Positions 34,180-39,096 of a stretch of DNA of 39,096 nucleotides are shown piece by piece (the first letter of the stretch is position 1; each line of letters starts with the position of its first letter). The position numbers were made by a program, and so were the translations under genes. Location of the stretch: contig JAMPFA010000017.1 in the NCBI GenBank assembly GCA_023664725.1, positions 1 to 39,096 on the forward strand, read 5' to 3'. The notes under the pieces were generated by a model, which saw nothing but the letters and a program-made list of their open reading frames with translations, was not told the DNA's origin and did not search any database. This DNA is from Roseburia sp. (GTDB lineage: Bacteria; Bacillota; Clostridia; Lachnospirales; Lachnospiraceae).

Positions 34180-36011
34180 TACTTCTCAAACCAATAATTC
34201 ATCTGCAGCAGATACGCCAAAAGCTGCGGCCCCGCCATAAGCTGCCCATAAAACGGCCTGCCATAATCCGTGGGACTGTCCATAAACCTTCTCACCTTTT
34301 TGCGATCCAGAAGACTGCAAATCGGCGCATTGTTGTCCGAAAGAACCTCCAGCAAGGCCTCCTTTACCAGTCTCTCATAGGCAGGGTCATAAGTCTTCGG
34401 ATAAGGACTCTTTTTGCGGTACAGCACATCCATGGGCAGATATTTTTCGCCTGCTGCTCTCAAAAGACCTTTCACAACACCGTTATGACATTTCATCTCC
34501 CACGGTATATTCCACACATATTCTATAATCCTGTGGTCTGCAAAGGGCACCCTTGCCTCTAAACCGCTGCGCATGCTGGTGCGGTCCATACGGTCTAACA
34601 GTGTCTGCATAAACCATTTCAGGTTCAGATAGGCAATTTCCCGCCTGCGCTTCTCCTGTCCGTTTTCTCCCTGCAGAAGCGGTGTCTCCTCTATGGTTCT
34701 CTCATATGCCTCCCTGACATATTCTGCTATCTTAAGTTCCTCTTTCACCTCATCCTTCAAGAGCATAGTGCGCATTTCCATATCCATTGACCACGGAAAC
34801 ATATCCGCTTCAAAACACTCCTTTTTATGGAACCACGGATAACCGCCGAAAATTTCATCTGCACATTCTCCGGTCAGTGTCACCTTATTGTGTGCAGCTA
34901 CCTTGCGACAGAAATACAGCATAGAAGATTCCACGTCCGCCATGCAGGGCAAGTCTCTGGCATCCACCGCCTCATATAAATATTCATACAGCTGCGATTC
35001 ATTGCAGTACAGGAAAGTATGTTTTGTATCGACATGACGAATCATTTTTTCAACATAAGGTCTGTCCTGGGTGGGCTGAAAGTCGTTAGAGACAAAATTG
35101 ACATCATTTCCCACAAAATCAAAGGAATAGGTCTGAAGCTTTTGTCCCCGCTTTTTCAGCTCCTTGCTGCAGATTGCCGTGACCAGGCTGCTGTCTACCC
35201 CGCCCGACAAAAACGTGCAGATTGGCACGTCTGAGAGCATCTGTTTTTTGACGGCATCCCCCACCAAAAAAGCCGTCTGTTCCACAGTTTCTTCATAGCT
35301 TAACTCATGGGGCAGACTGACAAGCTGCCAATAGCAGACTTTTTTGACACCATTAGCGCTATATTCCAAAAAATAACCGGGTTTTACTTCTTCAATTCCC
35401 CGGAATACGCCCTTGCCATAACTTTTTGCCGGGCCAAGCCCAAGCACTTCGCACAATCCTTCCCTGTCCACTTCCGCTTTCATATTTGGATAGGCAAACA
35501 GTGCTTTTATCTCTGAGGCAAATACAATCCCTCCATCCCGCATACTGTAAAACAGAGGCTTCACACCGTTTCGATCTCTGCAAAGATACAATTTCTGCAC
35601 CGCATCATCCCAGATTGCAAAGGCAAAGATACCGTTCAAACGCTTTGCGATATCCATCCCATACCGCTGATAACCCGCCAGAATCACCTCTGTGTCGCTG
35701 GTTGTGGCAAAGACAACGCCATCCGCCGCCAACTCTTCTTTCAGCTCCCTCATATTATAAATTTCACCGTTATAGACGATACTGACCGTCCTGCCATCCT
35801 GCCTGCGGCTCATGGGCTGCTGCCCTGTCTTTAAATCAATGATGGACAGACGCACATGGGCGAGGCCGCAGTGTGAGAGCAGCATGCTCCCCTCCTCGTC
35901 CGGTCCTCTGAAACGCTGCACTCTGTTCATTTCATTTAATATTCTGTTCCACTTCCCCGAAGTCGCCATATAATCTGTTGTAAAATTACTAAATCCGGCT
36001 ATCCCACACAT
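34161..36011 (-). CDS. asnB: Glutamine-hydrolysing asparagine synthetase
   Basis: Makes asparagine from aspartate, ATP and glutamine. The mature N-terminal nucleophile is C2 (MCGIAGFSNF), with RGPDEEG and YNGEIYN in the glutaminase domain. The synthetase domain has the PPi loop SGGVDSS at 269-275. At 616 residues it is of normal length. The start follows AAAGGGAGAGCGC. It lies 53 bases behind dpaB, so it may be expressed with the dipicolinate genes in the mother cell. B. subtilis has a sporulation-specific paralog, asnO, which makes that plausible. Confidence 0.95.
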   Translation of the reverse strand: MCGIAGFSNFTTDYMATSGKWNRILNEMNRVQRFRGPDEEGSMLLSHCGLAHVRLSIIDLKTGQQPMSRRQDGRTVSIVYNGEIYNMRELKEELAADGVVFATTSDTEVILAGYQRYGMDIAKRLNGIFAFAIWDDAVQKLYLCRDRNGVKPLFYSMRDGGIVFASEIKALFAYPNMKAEVDREGLCEVLGLGPAKSYGKGVFRGIEEVKPGYFLEYSANGVKKVCYWQLVSLPHELSYEETVEQTAFLVGDAVKKQMLSDVPICTFLSGGVDSSLVTAICSKELKKRGQKLQTYSFDFVGNDVNFVSNDFQPTQDRPYVEKMIRHVDTKHTFLYCNESQLYEYLYEAVDARDLPCMADVESSMLYFCRKVAAHNKVTLTGECADEIFGGYPWFHKKECFEADMFPWSMDMEMRTMLLKDEVKEELKIAEYVREAYERTIEETPLLQGENGQEKRRREIAYLNLKWFMQTLLDRMDRTSMRSGLEARVPFADHRIIEYVWNIPWEMKCHNGVVKGLLRAAGEKYLPMDVLYRKKSPYPKTYDPAYERLVKEALLEVLSDNNAPICSLLDRKKVRRFMDSPTDYGRPFYGQLMAGPQLLAYLLQMNYWFEKYHIRIV

Positions 36012-36064
36012 GCGCTCTCCCTTTCTATCATCAAACTATATAACGATTCAGAACCGTTGCCGCA

Positions 36065-36658
36065 TTATTCCGCTTTCCAGTCCTTTAGTATCGGCTGAAT
36101 CTGCTCGCCATCAAGCGCCGCCTCGATTGTCGGCATCAGCATATCTGCGTGTGCCACCAGTGAATTTGTCTTTTTCACCGGTGCGTCCTGTCCGAAGGGC
36201 ACAAAGTAAATATGCTTTGCATTGAGCAAAAGACCGATATTTTTCATATTCATGCCGAGTGCATCATTGCTGGAAATCGAGATAATGAGTGGTTTACTAT
36301 TTCTCAAGTGTGCCTTTGCCGCCATCAGAACCGGTGTGTCCGTAATCGCATTTGCCAGTTTTGCGGCCGTATTTCCTGTACATGGGAAAATGACCAGTGC
36401 ATCTAAATACCCCTTCGGTCCGATAGGCTCCGCCTCATTGATTGTAAGAATCGGCTTCTTTCCCGTTATTTCCTCCGCAATCTTCAAATATTCTTCCGGC
36501 ATTCCGAAACGGCTGGACACCGTCTGGGATGCATCAGAAAAAATCGTATAGACATCGGCGCCCGCCTCCGTTAACTTCCTAAGTTCATTCCATATTTTAT
36601 CAAAGGTACAAAAAGAACCGGTCAATGCCACGCCGATTTTTTTACCTTTTAATTCCAT
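36065..36658 (-). CDS. dpaB: Dipicolinate synthase subunit B
   Basis: Flavoprotein-like subunit of the enzyme that makes dipicolinic acid for the spore core. It opens with KKIGVALTGSFCTFDKIW and has the conserved VIFPCTGNTAAKLANAITDT. The ATG at 36658 (MELKGKKIG) gives 197 residues, the family size; the longer frame overlaps dpaA. It follows dpaA by 41 bases. Also called spoVFB. Confidence 0.95.
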   Translation of the reverse strand: MELKGKKIGVALTGSFCTFDKIWNELRKLTEAGADVYTIFSDASQTVSSRFGMPEEYLKIAEEITGKKPILTINEAEPIGPKGYLDALVIFPCTGNTAAKLANAITDTPVLMAAKAHLRNSKPLIISISSNDALGMNMKNIGLLLNAKHIYFVPFGQDAPVKKTNSLVAHADMLMPTIEAALDGEQIQPILKDWKAE

Positions 36659-36699
36659 TGTCGATTTTCCTTTCTTTTTATTTTCAATTTTATAACCAT

Positions 36700-37539
36700 T
36701 CAGAAACTTTGCCGATTTGGACAGTCCGCCGTATAAACTGACATCACATACCTTGCCAGTTCCTGTGCAGAAGCCCTCGGCGCATATTTCCCGGGCAGTC
36801 CAGGACATAAAAATGCAGATACTTTCATTTTTTCTGCCGCCTCATAATCTACGCCGCCTGCTCCAGACGCAATATCTATGATCAGTACGTCTTTTCGCAT
36901 CTGTTCCATTACATCTTTTGTAATAACCAGGGACGGTATGGTATTATAAACATACTCAAATTCCGCAATCCGTCTCTTAAGCATAGCAAGTTCCAAGGTT
37001 TTCAGCCCTGCTGCATTGGCATAACTGAGTGCTGCTTTGCTCCTTGCACAGACAGTCACGTCTGCATCGAGCCCTTTCAGTTTATCCGCCAGTACCTTTG
37101 CGCACCGCCCATACCCCATGACAAGCGACGGGCTGCTATGTATATTGGTGTCCTTATGCCTGATTGCCTCAAATATCGTGCCCTCCGCAGTCGCAATTGC
37201 ATTAAAGATGGCAATCGTTTCCTCCTGCATAAAATCATGGCACACAATCCCCTTTTTTTCACAATACATCCGTACCTCATCGGAAATAACACCGCCAAAT
37301 AGCATCTGTCCCGGCTGTAAGAATTGCAAAAACTCCTCTGATCCCACCGGCTCTGCGTCTTCCGTCGTCAAATTTCCTGACTTAAACAAGGGAATCCCGC
37401 CCACAACACAGGCAGCGTCTTTTATGACATTTTCCAGTGTTTTACAATAAATCACGCCATAACCCTTCTGTTCAAAAAACGGAGCCATCATAAATGTTCT
37501 CAAATCACCGCCGACAAGGGCAACATCATATTTATCCAT
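36700..37539 (-). CDS. dpaA: Dipicolinate synthase subunit A
   Basis: The 279-residue NAD(P)-binding subunit: N-terminal DVALVGGDLRTFMMAPFFE, the domain of dihydrodipicolinate oxidation, and a Rossmann VMGYGRCAKVLADKL. Together with DpaB it converts dihydrodipicolinate-type product to dipicolinate in the mother cell. Its presence is strong evidence for endospore formation. I looked for a sigma-K promoter upstream and saw no convincing match. Confidence 0.95.
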   Translation of the reverse strand: MDKYDVALVGGDLRTFMMAPFFEQKGYGVIYCKTLENVIKDAACVVGGIPLFKSGNLTTEDAEPVGSEEFLQFLQPGQMLFGGVISDEVRMYCEKKGIVCHDFMQEETIAIFNAIATAEGTIFEAIRHKDTNIHSSPSLVMGYGRCAKVLADKLKGLDADVTVCARSKAALSYANAAGLKTLELAMLKRRIAEFEYVYNTIPSLVITKDVMEQMRKDVLIIDIASGAGGVDYEAAEKMKVSAFLCPGLPGKYAPRASAQELARYVMSVYTADCPNRQSF

Positions 37540-37613
37540 GAAACAACCTCATATCTGCTTATAATTACAGAGTATGAAAATTCTTGAAATATGTGATTGT
37601 AAATCTGAATACT

Positions 37614-37733
37614 TTAGTAAAATTCGCCTGCTGCAAAAACTGCCACTTTTTTTGACACGAAATCTTTCAGATTTTCCTCTTCTTTTATGATCTTCTCTAA
37701 GCTTTCTCTGTAGCCGCCCAAAATTTTTGTCAC
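37614..37733 (-). other. Possible 39-residue ORF or gene remnant
   Basis: From GTG at 37733 the frame reads MTKILGGYRESLEKIIKEEE... to ...VFAAGEFY and stop. Its amphipathic, protein-like composition is better than that of the longer frame on the same strand. There is no clear ribosome site and no family match I know. The remaining bases of 37540-37808 hold the terminator-like hairpins. Confidence 0.25.
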
Positions 37734-37761
37734 AACTTCTTATTTTTTTTGTCAAAAATTT

Positions 37762-37779
37762 TCGGGAAATAATTCCCGA
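37762..37779 (-). terminator. Probable terminator of the XRE regulator transcript
   Basis: TCGGGAA-TTAT-TTCCCGA, followed on the minus strand by AAATTTTT. It is small but well placed, 30 bases after the XRE stop. Confidence 0.45.
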
Positions 37780-37791
37780 TTTCAGAGTCGT

Positions 37792-37835
37792 AAAGAAGGG
37801 GGGTGTGATTATTCATCACATCCCCCTTCTTTTTG
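37792..37835. terminator. Strong hairpin overlapping the XRE gene end
   Basis: Arms of about 16 bases (AAGAAGGGGG.TGTGAT / ATCACA.CCCCCTTCTT) with a 5-base loop. The plus-strand side ends in T5. On the minus strand the stop codon of the XRE gene falls in the loop, so the last codons of the protein are encoded by the hairpin arm. Confidence 0.65.
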
Positions 37836-38090
37836 CTTCCGGTTCCCATGCTCTTCAATTATCAGATGCTTTCCTGTTCTTGGTATCTCGTTGGGAATAT
37901 ATTCTATCAATTCTGCAACAGAACAACCTAAAACCTCACATATTCGGTCTATATGTTCTACTTTTAAACTGACAGTGATTTCATGATACCATTCATTAAT
38001 GGCATTCCTTCTTATCCCCGTCAACTCTGACAATCGTTTCTGTGTCATACGTCGTTCCCCAAGAAGCTTTGATAAATGTATCCTTATCAT
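37809..38090 (-). CDS. Small XRE-family helix-turn-helix regulator
   Basis: A 93-residue Cro/C1-type DNA-binding protein (MIRIHLSKLLGERRMTQKRL...TGIRRNAINEWY), with the DNA-recognition helix around residues 15-40 and the conserved ICEVLGCSVAELIEY. The ATG at 38090 fits the family start; a longer frame begins 10 codons upstream. The start region contains ATAATAATGCCCC on the plus strand, which also occurs upstream of the methyltransferase gene. It may regulate itself and that gene. Confidence 0.85.
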   Translation of the reverse strand: MIRIHLSKLLGERRMTQKRLSELTGIRRNAINEWYHEITVSLKVEHIDRICEVLGCSVAELIEYIPNEIPRTGKHLIIEEHGNRKQKEGGCDE

Positions 38091-38127
38091 AATAATGCCC
38101 CTTGAGGAAAATAGTATCATAATACGT

Positions 38128-38152
38128 TTTGATTGAACGTGATTTAATCAAA
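38128..38152. promoter_or_regulatory. Inverted repeat upstream of the XRE gene
   Basis: TTTGATT and AATCAAA separated by 11 bases, about 40 bases upstream of the XRE start and near a TATGAT -10-like sequence on the minus strand. Possible operator. Confidence 0.35.
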
Positions 38153-38190
38153 TATATTGTTTTTCGTTATTTTTGTATCGTTTTTCTGTA

Positions 38191-38949
38191 TCAATAGTTT
38201 TTGATAAGCAACTCCTTAAATCGTGGCTTATTCTCCCCTTGTACCAAATTATGCATCCGGTCAACCTGCATGATGTTGTAACCATTATACAAGTCCCTAA
38301 TATACTCGCAATCGTTATAGGACAAGATAAATTTTCCTTTTATCCCTCCCAACGCCTCCCTTAGCCTTACATGATCCTCTGGCATAAATCTATCTGGATA
38401 ATACTTCTCCGTTTCATAATAAGGTGGATCAAGATAAAAAAGCGCATCCTTTTTGTCATATGTTTTGAGAATATGCTCAAAATCTTGATTTTCTATAACA
38501 ACCATGCTGAGTCTCTTAGATACTTCCTGTATATACTCTATTGCATTTGCCATATTTTTAGGACGCACTCCAAATGTCCGTGTATCTGATCCAAAACTCT
38601 CCTTAATAAGAATATAGAACCTTGCAGCCTTCTGGATATCCGTCAAGCTCTGGACTTCCATCTGCTCCCTTGCATCAAAGAACTGCTCTCTAGACATTAG
38701 TACAAATTCTAGTTCTTTCTGGAGTGCTTCTGGATGATACTTCGTGCATCGGAACAAATTGACAAGATTACCATTCACATCATTGTAAACTTCCAGCTTG
38801 GCATGCCTATCAGACGAAAACAACATCCATCCAGCTCCTCCAAACACCTCGATGTAGCGACTAAAAGTTGTCTGCTCTGGAAACACCTCTAAAATCTTCT
38901 TTCTTAGAAGCTTCTTTCCTCCAATCCAGCTTATAAAACTATTCATCAT
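38191..38949 (-). CDS. D12-class N6-adenine DNA methyltransferase (Dam-like)
   Basis: A 252-residue enzyme of the MethyltransfD12 family. SWIGGKKLLRKKI and VFGGAGWMLF form the SAM site (motifs X and I, residues 7-43), and the catalytic DPPY is at 174-177 (FYLDPPYYET). These enzymes methylate adenine in short sites such as GATC; the target here is unknown. No restriction endonuclease is next to it, so it is an orphan or phage-type methylase unless a partner lies beyond the window. The start has GAAGGA seven bases upstream. Confidence 0.92.
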   Translation of the reverse strand: MMNSFISWIGGKKLLRKKILEVFPEQTTFSRYIEVFGGAGWMLFSSDRHAKLEVYNDVNGNLVNLFRCTKYHPEALQKELEFVLMSREQFFDAREQMEVQSLTDIQKAARFYILIKESFGSDTRTFGVRPKNMANAIEYIQEVSKRLSMVVIENQDFEHILKTYDKKDALFYLDPPYYETEKYYPDRFMPEDHVRLREALGGIKGKFILSYNDCEYIRDLYNGYNIMQVDRMHNLVQGENKPRFKELLIKNY

Positions 38950-38965
38950 AATTCATTCCTTCTTT

Positions 38966-38996
38966 CTTAATAATAATATGGGGCATTATTATTAAG
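38966..38996. promoter_or_regulatory. Perfect inverted repeat upstream of the methyltransferase
   Basis: CTTAATAATAAT (38966-38977) and ATTATTATTAAG (38985-38996) are exact inverted 12-mers around ATGGGGC. The half GGGGCATTATTAT recurs at the XRE gene start. Possible operator site of the XRE regulator. Confidence 0.55.
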
Positions 38997-39096
38997 GAAA
39001 TAATACTATATAGATTTATTTATTTTTTCAATAGTCTCACCCCCTTTAATGAACTAAACACGGAGACGCAATGGAAAAAACTTGATAACTGGTCAC

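Noticed and set aside
37549-37755. 68-residue minus-strand frame after dpaA
   Set aside because: Arg/Lys-rich, low-quality composition and no ribosome site; another frame in the same segment looks more protein-like, and neither is convincing.

Overview
The window reads as chromosomal DNA of a spore-forming, anaerobic Clostridia, most likely a gut Lachnospiraceae member. The grounds are the Bacillota gene set (AddB, Trp T-box leader, ComEA/ComEC, ECF S component, DUF4364), dipicolinate synthase DpaA/DpaB, an iron-only-hydrogenase-like sensor and strong GGAGG ribosome binding sites. Nearly everything is on the minus strand; only the malic enzyme and DUF4364 genes are on plus. I see no rRNA, tRNA, CRISPR, integrase or transposase.

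Layout in transcription order within blocks. (1) 4440-16: an EAL phosphodiesterase followed 2 bases later by addB, which stops early at a TAG just inside the window edge. (2) 7072-4446: a ferredoxin/hydrogenase-like/chemotaxis-signalling sensor, then an AIM24-like protein. (3) 14213-7219: comEA, an OmpR-type response regulator, its histidine kinase, a GerMN lipoprotein, comEC, then endonuclease III. The comEA leader holds a small uORF and a hairpin that hides the comEA ribosome binding site. (4) 23349-14219: a promoter, a tryptophan T-box and a complete trp operon in the order E-G-C-F-B-A-D, with a secreted subtilisin-like protease, a cupin fragment and an ECF S component behind it. (5) 27111-23470: an AT-rich accessory island of decayed genes. 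(6) 32250-27395: rho, rpmE, DUF1385, prmC, prfA, a conserved housekeeping group. (7) 32282-34149 plus: malic enzyme and DUF4364. (8) 37539-34161: dpaA, dpaB, asnB. (9) 39000-37762: a D12-class adenine methyltransferase and a small XRE regulator that share an upstream sequence motif.

The most interesting part is the island at 23.5-27.1 kb. Frame analysis shows that the apparent helicase pieces and the HNH endonuclease are one former polypeptide: a DEAD/DEAH helicase with a C-terminal HNH domain, broken by an internal deletion, a 14-bp tandem duplication and one in-frame amber codon. Its stop codon abuts the start of a P-loop ATPase, itself cut by a stop and a deletion, whose former stop lies 2 bases before a TPR protein that carries two frameshifts. 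The ancestral layout was therefore a compact three-gene operon (helicase-HNH, ATPase with a C-terminal winged-helix-like end, TPR protein). It looks like a defence-type system, dead here but possibly intact in relatives.
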